Source: Streptomyces sp. NBC_01142
GTDB taxonomy: Bacteria > Actinomycetota > Actinomycetes > Streptomycetales > Streptomycetaceae
DNA: 64,000 nt
Reading direction: 5' to 3'
Assembly (NCBI RefSeq): GCF_026341125.1
Contig: NZ_JAPEOR010000001.1
Coordinates: forward strand, 682,001 to 746,000
Shown: one piece after another, positions 15,932 through 22,813 of the stretch
How the letters are laid out: every line of letters starts with the position of its first letter
Position numbering within the stretch: position 1 is the first letter of the stretch
Notes under the pieces: model-generated
Database searches by the model: none
Seen by the model: only the letters and a program-made list of their open reading frames with translations
What the model was told of the DNA's origin: nothing
Position numbers and translations under genes: made by a program

Positions 15932-16711
15932 ATGGGCAAGGCAAGAACCTGTGTGGAGTGCGGGACGAGATACCTCATCAACGCCAAGGGGAGGGCTGCG
16001 CGTTACTGCGGAGCAGCATGCAGAACCAGGGGTCAGTCTTTGCAGACGTCGGGGAGCATTTACGGACTGACAGTAGAGCAGGTGCGAGAGGTTCGCCGCG
16101 TCAATGCGTGCATGATCTGCAATTCGACGGATTCCGGATTCGAGTCCGGGATATTCGCCATCGACCATTGCCACGAGTTGGGCATAGTCAGAGGTGCACT
16201 GTGCCAGCCTTGCAATCTGATGCTGGGAAACGCCAGAGACAGCATCGACGTACTGTTGGCTGCCATTAAGTACCTCACGAAAGATCATCTGGCCGAGCCC
16301 TGGAATCAGGGGCCCAGGCGCGTGGAAGTGCTGAGAGATCGCCGTGACGCTCGCCTCATGGATCGACTCGAACGGACTGACAAGGCATTGAGTGCGGCTG
16401 AGGAACGCGTGAAGGAACTCGAGACAGTCTTGGCTGCTGTGGACGAGGACGTCTCCCTCGTAGCGCGTCGGCGGGCTCGGCACGCGGATGCCGTGGACCG
16501 CTTCATCGCGATCCACTTTTCCCCCGCGCCTGCCGACAGTCCTCCGGTGCCGGCAGGCGACATCCGAAGAGCATGGTCGGCCTGGGCCGGTGGTGCACAG
16601 TGTCCCGTGACGAGTTTGGCTGACGCCCTTCATGTACTCGGCGGCGTCCAAAGAAGATCCTCAAGCGGTCGACACTGGGTAGGTATCGCCTTGCGCGCGC
16701 CGGCAGGATGA
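15932..16711 (+). CDS. Recombination endonuclease VII-like HNH protein
   Basis: A 259-aa protein. An N-terminal zinc knuckle (CVECG ... YCGAAC) is followed by the endonuclease VII core: NACMICNST, IDHCHELGIVRGALC, and CQPCNLMLGNARDS. These supply the zinc cysteines and the His-based ββα-metal site. The next 70 residues are charged and helical (DKALSAAEERVKELETVLA), probably coiled coil, and the tail is a small domain of unknown function. Phage T4 endonuclease VII resolves branched DNA; actinobacterial relatives are common in phages and mobile elements. The start at 15932 is the first ATG before the zinc knuckle. It sits among decayed mobile-element genes. Confidence 0.85.
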   Translation: MGKARTCVECGTRYLINAKGRAARYCGAACRTRGQSLQTSGSIYGLTVEQVREVRRVNACMICNSTDSGFESGIFAIDHCHELGIVRGALCQPCNLMLGNARDSIDVLLAAIKYLTKDHLAEPWNQGPRRVEVLRDRRDARLMDRLERTDKALSAAEERVKELETVLAAVDEDVSLVARRRARHADAVDRFIAIHFSPAPADSPPVPAGDIRRAWSAWAGGAQCPVTSLADALHVLGGVQRRSSSGRHWVGIALRAPAG

Positions 16712-16815
16712 CGGCTGACGCTGTGTACGCGGGCCCGCTGGGTACCGGCTGCCTGCCTCGCGCCAAGGGGCTCGCCACGAACTGGCGCTTGACTGCTGGT
16801 CCTTGTCGTCTGCCG

Positions 16816-16991
16816 TCATGGAAAAAGCCAAGAGCGCGGCTTGATCCACGTCATCCGGTCCCGCTTCCACATGGCGGGAAACGGCCCTCGCGGTCGGCGG
16901 GCAGGCCGATGTCCGGGGAGTACGCCTGGTAGACGGTGATCGTCGTGGATGCTGCGTAGACCGCCCGCATCCCGCTTCGCGGTTCTTCCAT
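16816..16991 (-). pseudogene. Remnant of a DUF4291 gene
   Basis: From ATG 16991 the minus strand reads MEEPRSGMRAVYAASTTITV, YQAYSPDIGLPADREGRFP. It then continues one frame over as MWKRDRMTWIKPRSWLFP to a stop at 16816. This matches the start of DUF4291 proteins (ITVYQAYSP, GRFP..WKRxRMTWIKPSFLW). The frameshift falls at the CCGCCATGTGG junction and the rest of the roughly 200-aa domain is absent. It is a clear dead gene. Confidence 0.75.
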
Positions 16992-16994
16992 GAG

Positions 16995-17392
16995 ATGAAG
17001 GCAGATCTCTTCATCCTGGACAACGTGGCCGGCGCCCTACCGTCCGGTGCGGATGGGGCCTCACCCGTCACGGCACAGCGGATCACCGACAGGCTGAAGC
17101 CCATCAGTCAGGCGGGCATCCCCGTACTCGTTGTCACGTACACCCCCAAGGGCACGGGCGAAGGGATGAGCCAGCTCATCAACCTGCCCCCGGCCAAGCC
17201 ATGGGACAGGGATCTGGTGGAGCGCATCCTACGAGAGCAGCCGAAGGGCGGGACGTACACGGCGATTGCCCAGCGGTACGCGCCCGAGGTCGACCGGAGC
17301 GTGGAGACCGTACGGCACGGCTCCGGAACGCGATCGAGTACATCGAGTACGTCGACGGGCGCTGGGACATGAAGCCGCCGAAGGCTGCATGA
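16995..17392 (+). pseudogene. Unrecognised mobile-element-like gene, frameshifted
   Basis: From ATG 16995 one frame encodes ADLFILDNVAGALPSG, GIPVLVVTYTPKGTGEG and KPWDRDLVERILREQPKGG, then TAIAQRYAPEVDRSVETVR. Good protein sense then switches to another frame at about 17312: TARLRNAIEYIEYVDGRWDM to TGA at 17392. The ending resembles a winged-helix or HTH segment and the earlier part an ATPase or Rossmann-like fragment. Neither is assignable. Its start abuts the DUF4291 remnant on the other strand, so the upstream end may also be truncated. Confidence 0.5.
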
Positions 17393-17395
17393 ACC

Positions 17396-17440
17396 GTGGT
17401 GGTCGTGACGGCGACGCCTTATAGGGAACGTCACCACCAC
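17396..17440. terminator. Imperfect hairpin
   Basis: GTGGTGGTCGTGACG (17396-17410) can pair with CGTCACCACCAC (17429-17440) with a three-base bulge. It lies just after the preceding stop and could be a terminator or part of a recombination site next to the resolvase fragment. Confidence 0.4.
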
Positions 17441-17478
17441 CAGCTACCTCGCTCCGCTCGGCAAGCCTCGCTCCTCCG

Positions 17479-17809
17479 TAATTACAGGTACGTCAGGTCG
17501 CTGAACACTGGCGGCCTGCGGCCGACCAGCAGGCAGACCGCTGAGAGCTCGACCGCCGGGCGCCTGTTCTTCCAAATCATCGCGGCCATGGCTGAGTTCG
17601 AGCGCTCACTCATCAAGGACCGAACAAGGGCAGGACTCGAAGCGGCCGAGGCGCAGGGCCGTACCGGTGGCCGGCCAACCGTAGTCAGTGACGACGTACT
17701 CACGGTGGCCCGAGCCAGGCGCGCCAGGGGCGAGAGCGTCAGCGCGATCGCCAAGGCACTCAAGATCTCTCGTGCCACCTTGTATCGCCACCTCGAAGGA
17801 CAGGCCTGA
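17479..17809 (+). pseudogene. C-terminal half of a Tn3-type resolvase/invertase (5' truncated)
   Basis: Coding sense runs from RNYRYVRSLNTGGL through STAGRLFFQIIAAMAEFERS, LIKDRTRAGLEAAEAQGR and GGRPTV to a C-terminal helix-turn-helix (SVSAIAKALKISRATLYRHL). That is the E-helix and DNA-binding domain of small serine recombinases. The N-terminal catalytic domain with the active serine is absent, and an open frame back to 17396 encodes unrelated sequence. It cannot recombine DNA; a DNA-binding fragment could still be made. Confidence 0.8.
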
Positions 17810-17814
17810 CGCCA

Positions 17815-18309
17815 GTGTCCAGGCAGGTGCCCAGTACCTGTGTCCGTGAGTTTGCTGTCTCTGCGGATCTTGCGACTCAGGTCCGCACCCGCGTGATGGA
17901 GGATGATCGGGAAATGCTGGTCAGTGTGGAGACGATGGCGCAGGCCCCGCGCCTTCCGCTTACGGTTCGGGTTCATTCGCCCGTCGGAAGCGCTGTGGTG
18001 GTGTGGTGTGGTGACCCGGCGGAGGCGAACGGCCGACATCACGTCGAGTGGACTGTGAATGAGGACCTTCAGTGGGAACGCAACACGCAGTCGACCGCTC
18101 TCGCCGAACCGGGGCTTTGGCAGGACGGTGACTTGATTGTCCTGCGCGGCCGACTCGGCCTCGACGAGGACTGCGCGGCAACCCTTGAACTGGGTGACGC
18201 GTTGATCCTGTTCGACCTTGTCGCGCCGTTTCCTGACGGCACCGCCGGCGGCTGGGTGGAGATCCGCGTCGCTAGAGACAGCGTTACCCTGTGGCCCTTT
18301 CAGGGCTGA
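17815..18309 (+). CDS. Hypothetical protein
   Basis: A 164-codon frame from GTG 17815, five bases after the resolvase stop, with consistent coding bias. It shows no hydrophobic segment. Segments such as RLPLTVRVHSPVGSAVVVW, HHVEWTVNEDLQWERN and GLWQDGDLIVLRGRLGLDED suggest a beta-rich fold. The real start could be later (ATG at 17896). No family recognised; the location implies mobile-element cargo. Confidence 0.55.
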   Translation: MSRQVPSTCVREFAVSADLATQVRTRVMEDDREMLVSVETMAQAPRLPLTVRVHSPVGSAVVVWCGDPAEANGRHHVEWTVNEDLQWERNTQSTALAEPGLWQDGDLIVLRGRLGLDEDCAATLELGDALILFDLVAPFPDGTAGGWVEIRVARDSVTLWPFQG

Positions 18310-18352
18310 CACCCACGACCTTCGGCGTGGCCGACAGGCCCGATAGGGGTTT

Positions 18353-18533
18353 TCATTCTGACCGGGCCTGAGAACCCACGGCCTTCCGTACGGCCTCCGC
18401 TATCTGCTCCGCAACCTCCGCGCACCCAGCGGTCCGCGTACGTACTGCGGAAGGTGTGGGCGACGGGCGGGCCCGACGGTCGCCGTTCCCGCCACAGCCC
18501 CGCCAGCAGCTCGGGGGTGAGGCCAGCGCTCAC
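18353..18533 (-). pseudogene. Remnant resembling a DUF3885 protein
   Basis: From GTG 18533 the minus strand reads VSAGLTPELLAGLWRERRPS, GPPVAHTFRSTYADRWVR, like the first 40 residues of Streptomyces DUF3885-type proteins. The family continuation (FHSLP...) is missing. After a short unrelated stretch another frame gives EVAEQIAEAVRKAVGSQARS and stops at 18353. An internally deleted gene or two joined ends is the best reading. Confidence 0.4.
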
Positions 18534-18604
18534 TTGTCGTCGGCCGGAGCCACACCGATCGGGCATGAAACGCCCGTGCCTACCAAGGTGTAGCAATGTG
18601 ACCC

Positions 18605-18724
18605 ATGGTCATACGAGCTGCGATCTACTGCCGGATCAGTCAGGACCGAGGCGGCGCGGGTCTGGGAGTCGCGCGGCAGGAGGACGACTGCCGGGCACTG
18701 TGCGCCCGTAAGGGCTGGGATGTC
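18605..18724 (+). pseudogene. N-terminal fragment of a large serine recombinase
   Basis: MVIRAAIYCRISQDRGGAGL, then GVARQEDDCRALCARKGWDV, is the first 40 residues of a serine integrase, including the YCRIS motif with the nucleophilic serine. After residue 40 the frame turns into unrelated sequence, so the gene is cut off. It is not the missing half of the resolvase fragment at 17479: it belongs to the large-recombinase class and lies downstream of it. Confidence 0.75.
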
Positions 18725-18846
18725 AGAGCGTCGGTTCGCATCAGTGGCCGCATCTGTGGTGTGCTCCTGGACTGCCACGTGTCGCCGGTTGTGCGCTCTC
18801 CCGGCACAGCCGAGAAGCACCCAACCTGGAGGACGCCTGAAGCGAA

Positions 18847-19038
18847 ATGCAGTGCTACCCCGGGGGCATCGTGGGTGAATGGAAGCAGGGTAAGTGCGGG
18901 TGGCCTACGACGGCTGGACGCCGCTGTGCGAACAAGACGATGAGGGGCACGTCCCGGTGCTACCTGCACCAAGGGGAGTGGACCAAGCGTGGCCAGGCGG
19001 AGCGGAAGAAGAAGGCGAGCAAGAGCCGTAAGAAGTAA
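18847..19038 (+). CDS. Small basic zinc-motif protein
   Basis: A 63-aa protein with the pattern CGWPTTAGRRCANKTMRG...CYLHQGEW: Cys, PTxxGxxC, then CxxH, a compact metal-binding arrangement seen in small actinobacterial phage and plasmid proteins. The last 20 residues are almost all Lys/Arg/Ser (AERKKKASKSRKK), suggesting nucleic-acid binding. ATG 18847 has a weak ribosome site. No characterised function is known to me. Confidence 0.6.
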   Translation: MQCYPGGIVGEWKQGKCGWPTTAGRRCANKTMRGTSRCYLHQGEWTKRGQAERKKKASKSRKK

Positions 19039-19046
19039 GCCGTGCT

Positions 19047-19449
19047 GTACAGCAGCGAAGTACAGCAACCAGGGCGACCGCAGGAGACCTTCAGCCCTCA
19101 CTCTTCTGTCTGATGCGGCCGGATCGCTCCCTTCATGAGGAAAACTTTCCCGACTATGTTCTCGACGCAACGTCATTGCGGAAGCTACTCGACGCAGTCG
19201 TTCAATACTCCAGATCTGTGACTGCCGAGTTTGGCCAGGTATTTGGTGAGCAAGCCTGACGTGAATGGCCACGGGATCTGCGATCTCGCCGGGGCCACGA
19301 CCTCTTATCTACTCGTGCCCACGAAACGCGCATAGTCACCTCGGAAGGCCGCTGTGACCGTCGCGCAAGGTACGCCGACTCTCTATGTCAGACGAGATGT
19401 CGCCCTAGCGTCTACGGCTGTTGCGGTACAGCAGCGAAGGGCAGCAACC
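19047..19449. repeat. 24-nt direct repeat pair 379 bp apart, gene-free between
   Basis: GTACAGCAGCGAAG followed by two variable bases and CAGCAACC occurs at 19047-19070 and 19426-19449 (22 of 24 identical). The DNA between and up to 19794 has lower GC than the core genes and no believable ORF. Another dyad, TGATCCACGTAG/CTACGGATCA, lies at 19518-19541. These may be recombination-arm or replication sites of the decayed element. Confidence 0.55.
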
Positions 19450-19800
19450 CCAGCAACCCCCCGGACCCAGCAGCGTCCCCCAGAGGCTTCGCAGCGACCG
19501 CTATGACCACCCCCGACTGATCCACGTAGAGCTACGGATCAGAAGGCCCTGTTGCCTATGGCCCGTATGGCGCGATCCGTTGCGTGGAGTGGGCGACTTT
19601 GGTGGGACGGGTCAGCGACGACGACGGTCCCAGGGAGGCCCCGCCGGCTCAGCAATGACACAGGGTGGCCTTCACGGCAGGTGCACCAGATAGGGCAGCG
19701 ATCACCGGTCAACCACGGTCACGAGGGGAGGCTAGAGCACCCTCTGATTCCTTTCGTTTCCACAGGTCAGCACTTATATCCGCTGGAAGCGGCCGGTGAT

Positions 19801-19843
19801 TCCCAAGCTCAGAGCGCGGGTTCGATTCCCGTCACCCGCTCCA
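19801..19843 (+). other. 3' half of a tRNA-Gly(CCC): probable attachment-site scar
   Basis: The 43 bases read as the anticodon loop onward of a glycine tRNA: TCCCAA, 3' anticodon stem GCTCA, T arm GCGGG-TTCGATT-CCCGT, acceptor strand CACCCGC, discriminator T and CCA. The upstream bases (GGTGA) cannot pair as the 5' anticodon stem, and no D arm or 5' acceptor strand exists, so this is not a functional tRNA. Actinobacterial integrative elements insert at tRNA 3' halves and leave exactly such a copy at the far end. The intact tRNA should lie on the other side of the element. I did not find it in this window. Confidence 0.75.
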
Positions 19844-19847
19844 TGGA

Positions 19848-19876
19848 AAAGCCCCAGGCCAGCGGCCCGGGGCTTT
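19848..19876 (+). terminator. tRNA-type terminator hairpin
   Basis: AAAGCCCCAGGCC pairs with GGCCCGGGGCTTT (one mismatch, AGC loop) 4 bp after the CCA of the tRNA-Gly remnant. It is the normal terminator of a tRNA gene carried along with the 3' half. Confidence 0.8.
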
Positions 19877-19882
19877 CTCGTG

Positions 19883-20125
19883 TCACGCAGAGTGGCGTTC
19901 CTCTGGTGAATTTTCCCCACCCGTCATGGGACTCAATTCGTCGATTTCTTGCGGGGTCTCTTCTCTCGGGGGCTGATCAAGCCCCGCTTGAAGCGCGCGC
20001 CGTACTTCGTGCCAAGCACGGATAATCGCCGGAAGCTTGGACAGCACCTCGGCGATCTGCGTGAGCAGCAACGTTGCGCAGCCGAAACTTGCCAGGATGA
20101 TCAGCGTCGCATTGTCCCAGCTCAT
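19883..20125 (-). CDS. Small single-span membrane protein coupled to the upstream gene
   Basis: An 80-aa protein with an N-terminal membrane helix (ATLIILASFGCATLLLTQIA), an amphipathic basic segment (LPAIIRAWHEVRRALQAG) and an acidic, Pro/Glu-rich tail. Its ATG at 20125 overlaps the TGA of the gene upstream (ATGA), so the two are translationally coupled and probably act together. No family recognised. Confidence 0.6.
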   Translation of the reverse strand: MSWDNATLIILASFGCATLLLTQIAEVLSKLPAIIRAWHEVRRALQAGLDQPPREETPQEIDELSPMTGGENSPEERHSA

Positions 20126-21027
20126 GAGGACCGCCCTCGCGTCCGCTGGAGAGTTGCTCGTCGTCCATGCAGGCTGAGCGTTGTGCGTCCCAACCGCACA
20201 TCCAAACGGTCGCCAGCATCGTGCACCGTAGCGCCGGGAACGCCGACCTGGGGCGCCGTCAGTGACGCGGCCACGTCTTCGGCGTAAGGAAAGCCGTTCC
20301 ACCGGAACGACCAAATATACCCGGAGCCCCACAGTTGCTTCCCGTATCGCTCTTCGCTCCCGTCGTTGAGCCAACCAGGGCGCTGCAGTGGGTCGGAGAA
20401 CCAGTTGCCGATCGCCCATCCGCGCTGAGGATCCTGTGCTGCGATACGGGCCGTGAGGCCGGCCAACAGACGCTTAACGTCTGCATTCATATCGGGGACT
20501 TGCTCAAGCTGTGTCCGTTCCGACTGGGTGAGGGGCTCATCAACTGAGAAGAAGTCCCAGCGCGGGGAGGGACGCTGAGCTGCACTCCAAGTGCCGGACG
20601 GGTTCCCGGTGATTACAAGTTGCGCGTCCGTGGGCAGGTGGCGTGCAACGTAGGTGCGGCGTCCGCGGAACTCTTCAAGTCGAAGCCCTGGTAGCGAGCT
20701 TCCGCCATCACGACTGGGCAAAAGGTACGGGGCCACGTTGTGCGGTACGTCCGTGATGAGGACGAGCCGGTTGTGGCGAGGCGAGGCCGTGATGTCGTAT
20801 GCGACGAGTGTGTGCAGTCCCCACCAGGCAGGCGGTCGTGCTTCCCCGAGTCCCAATCGGTTGAAAAGACCGAGTGCCAACAGCGCACGGAGGGTGCGTT
20901 GCTCGGGCAAGCAGGTGTCGAGACCGAGTGACCCGTCTCGTGGAACCCCCGCTAGCGCCGCCTCTTTGGGCTCGCCAGTGAATCCCACTCGGGTGCGGAC
21001 GATGGCCTTATTCACGCTTTCAGGCAT
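20122..21027 (-). CDS. Hypothetical protein of an accessory two-gene operon
   Basis: A 301-aa soluble protein of unknown function. Recognisable stretches are ARPPAWWGLHTLVAYDITAS, RTYVARHLPTDAQLVITGNP, TARIAAQDPQRGWAIGNWFS and GSGYIWSFRWNGFPYAEDVA. It looks alpha/beta with many aromatics; there is no signal peptide or membrane helix. It is followed by a coupled small membrane protein and sits beside the tRNA-Gly attachment remnant. This is a place where mobile-element cargo, including defence genes, is common. Confidence 0.6.
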   Translation of the reverse strand: MPESVNKAIVRTRVGFTGEPKEAALAGVPRDGSLGLDTCLPEQRTLRALLALGLFNRLGLGEARPPAWWGLHTLVAYDITASPRHNRLVLITDVPHNVAPYLLPSRDGGSSLPGLRLEEFRGRRTYVARHLPTDAQLVITGNPSGTWSAAQRPSPRWDFFSVDEPLTQSERTQLEQVPDMNADVKRLLAGLTARIAAQDPQRGWAIGNWFSDPLQRPGWLNDGSEERYGKQLWGSGYIWSFRWNGFPYAEDVAASLTAPQVGVPGATVHDAGDRLDVRLGRTTLSLHGRRATLQRTRGRSS

Positions 21028-21678
21028 GCTGATACCTCGATGCCACCCGGCTGGCGCTCTCGGTCACATACCTCGTGAACCCGTCAAAAGCTCGTGCGGA
21101 GCTGGGTGAACCACACCCATCTGCAGCGTCCTCAGGTGCCGGGCCTGCGGGTACATGCCGCCATCCGACTCTCCGCGAGCCGGATGCGGGCATCTTACCG
21201 AATGAGCGAACGGGTTACGGGCGGCAGCGCGAAGAACCGGCCAGACAGGCACCTCACACAGCCGTCGTGGCGAGCAACGAGGCTTATCGCAGACGGCATT
21301 GGTTCGAGATCACGGCGCCATGACCATCGACAGGCTCTCAGCCTCAGAGCGACCGCGTTAATCGCTGAACACCAGCGGGATTTAGGCCACTGGCCAGCCC
21401 GCATGCGATTGCACATCGAGCTGCACCCGCTGTGATCGGACCTGGAACGGCTCTGAGGTAAAGATGAAACGACCTCCGTGTCTGTCATTGGTTCCGTGCC
21501 CGATGCGTGCCCGACGAGGCGGGGAACCACGGTCAATGGCGGGTGCTGGGCCACGCAGCCCAGGCTTGGTTCCAGCATGCGTTGTGCCTGGTCAAAGCCA
21601 CAACGGGCCGCAGAAGCGCGGTGATTCCCAAGCTCAGGTCCCGCCCCTCCATGACCCGGACCGCAGGCCGCCTCGGAT
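21028..21678. other. Accessory region without a convincing gene
   Basis: The 650 bp between two minus-strand genes contain a plus-strand frame 21094-21435 of basic composition (ending LIAEHQRDLGHWPARMRLHI) and no recognisable family. The segment also carries the second copy of the tRNA-Gly core, listed separately. It is probably decayed element DNA plus the promoter of the 20122-21027 operon. Confidence 0.4.
21620..21637 (+). other. Second copy of the tRNA-Gly attachment core
   Basis: GGTGATTCCCAAGCTCAG is identical to 19795-19812 and is preceded at both places by GAAGCG plus a CG-rich pair. Downstream of the 18 bp the two diverge: this copy lacks the T arm and acceptor end. It has the structure of an element-side (attP-like) half joined to non-tRNA DNA. 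Confidence 0.6.
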
Positions 21679-22035
21679 TCATCCTGCCTTGCCCAACCCG
21701 AGTGGCCTCGTCCGGGCAACCTTCGCTAACGCAAGGGCCGTGTCGACGGGAAGGGACAGCCGGAGGACACCTGAACCGTCTGGGCCAGTGCCTGCCTTCG
21801 CTGCCACCCCTGATGTGTCGATGCCTGCCTCAGCCATGGCGATGGTTAGCTCAGCCGCCGCGTCTGTAGCGCTCCGCCAGCCAGCCACGTAGTCCACTCC
21901 GCGCACCCATATCCAGCCGTCCGGTTCCAGAGCCTCGCCGTCGAAGTCCGGGTCCATCGGATCGTGCTGCACAGAACTTCCCTCCCAGGAACTGTCGTTG
22001 AGCACCTGGAGCGCTTGCACGTGAGTCACGGGCAT
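21679..22035 (-). CDS. Conserved Streptomyces hypothetical protein
   Basis: A 118-aa soluble protein with good coding bias. It starts MPVTHVQALQVLNDSSWEGS and contains EPDGWIWVRGVDYVAGWRSA, followed by two helices and a beta C-terminus (GSGVLRLSLPVDTALALAKV). No domain recognised. It is probably the last gene of a minus-strand group running 22695 to 21679. Confidence 0.6.
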   Translation of the reverse strand: MPVTHVQALQVLNDSSWEGSSVQHDPMDPDFDGEALEPDGWIWVRGVDYVAGWRSATDAAAELTIAMAEAGIDTSGVAAKAGTGPDGSGVLRLSLPVDTALALAKVARTRPLGLGKAG

Positions 22036-22140
22036 GACAGCGGCCCCAGTACCATCGGCACCGGGGTCCGCGAGGGCTCCGGGCCGGACCACCCCGGAAG
22101 CTGTCCAGGCGAGGGGTGGTCCGGTCTCACATGTCTTGGG

Positions 22141-22233
22141 TCAGCCGTGGCCAGGAGCGCTGACTATGGCCGCCGGTACGACTACGGCCGTCCAGAAGAT
22201 CACGATCAAAACGCTGAATAAGCGCTGCCTCAC
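22141..22233 (-). CDS. 30-residue membrane peptide with TTA codon
   Basis: The GTG start at 22233 overlaps the stop of the preceding gene (GTGA). One helix (LFSVLIVIFWTAVVVPAAIV) makes up most of the 30 residues. A TTA codon near the start would make translation depend on bldA. Small size lowers certainty, but the coupling supports it. Confidence 0.5.
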   Translation of the reverse strand: MRQRLFSVLIVIFWTAVVVPAAIVSAPGHG

Positions 22234-22487
22234 AGGTACTCCCCGTTGGCCGGGGTCATGCGCCAGAAGCGCGTCACGAGCTCGCGGTAGCCGCGATGCG
22301 AGGGACTGCCGCCCGTGTGTGCGAAGGCCCAGTGACGCGCGACCTCGAAGTCTTCCTGTGCTCCTGACTCGGCCCCGCACGTCGTGCACTCCAGCTCGTG
22401 CATCATCTCCGGCGCTTCCGGAGCAGTCTCCGCGCCATGGTCCAACTGACGTGGCGGAAGATCGAACGCTTCACAGGACGCCCCCAC
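22230..22487 (-). CDS. DUF7848-type small protein
   Basis: An 85-aa protein carrying HELECTTCGAESG, then FEVARHWAFAHTGGSPSHRG, YRELVTRFWRMTPA, the pattern of a family very common in Streptomyces mobile and accessory clusters. The CTTC plus later His could bind zinc. The start is set at GTG 22487, which has GAGGT upstream and gives the usual length; an ATG at 22550 is possible but overlaps the upstream gene by 80 bp. It is coupled to the downstream 30-aa peptide. Confidence 0.65.
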   Translation of the reverse strand: MGASCEAFDLPPRQLDHGAETAPEAPEMMHELECTTCGAESGAQEDFEVARHWAFAHTGGSPSHRGYRELVTRFWRMTPANGEYL

Positions 22488-22695
22488 TGTTCGCGTTGAC
22501 CTCAGCAACGCGCGCGCGGAGACGCGCGTGATCTCCTGCCGGTCGGACATCCTCCGGTCGCGCATCCCACTCTGTGCCACCGTGCGGTGGTCGCAGCTGC
22601 ACGTACGGACCCACGTGTCCCATAACTTGACCGATCCGGCCAGTCTTGGCGTCCAGCGCCAACGTTCCCACTTCCGGAGCTCGTTCGTCGCTCAT
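22471..22695 (-). CDS. Small conserved Streptomyces protein
   Basis: A 74-aa protein: GTLALDAKTGRIGQVMGHVG, PYVQLRPPHGGTEWDARPED, a beta-barrel-like small domain (KTGRIGQVM, then WDxxPxDVRPA). It is widely seen in Streptomyces accessory clusters together with DUF7848 and XRE regulators. Function unknown. The ATG at 22695 begins MSDERAPEVG. It overlaps the next gene by 17 bp. Confidence 0.65.
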   Translation of the reverse strand: MSDERAPEVGTLALDAKTGRIGQVMGHVGPYVQLRPPHGGTEWDARPEDVRPAGDHARLRARVAEVNANSGGVL

Positions 22696-22752
22696 GCAGG
22701 GAGGATCACGCCGGTAACCGGGACGTGGGTACCTCCCCCCAGACCCATTTGG

Positions 22753-22792
22753 GGACGTCCAGCACGCGGTAGAACGTCCCTACCAACGTCCC
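22753..22792. promoter_or_regulatory. Repeated ACGTCC motifs before the XRE/NUDIX genes
   Basis: GGACGTCC (palindrome, 22753-22760) and two AACGTCCC copies exactly 12 nt apart (22773-22780, 22785-22792) lie 22-61 bp upstream of the XRE-type ORF and between divergent transcription units. They are possible operators for the HTH protein. Confidence 0.4.
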
Positions 22793-22813
22793 CGATTTCA
22801 GAGAGAGACTGCG

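Noticed and set aside
19741..19843. Possible complete tRNA gene
   Set aside because: Only the part from the anticodon loop to CCA is present; the 5' anticodon arm, D arm and acceptor strand are absent.
21094..21435. 113-codon plus-strand ORF
   Set aside because: Highly basic, no recognisable motif and lower coding quality; could be decayed element DNA.
13426..21678. A complete integrative conjugative element
   Set aside because: No intact integrase, replication initiator or FtsK-like transfer gene is present; only fragments, so it was reported as remnants.
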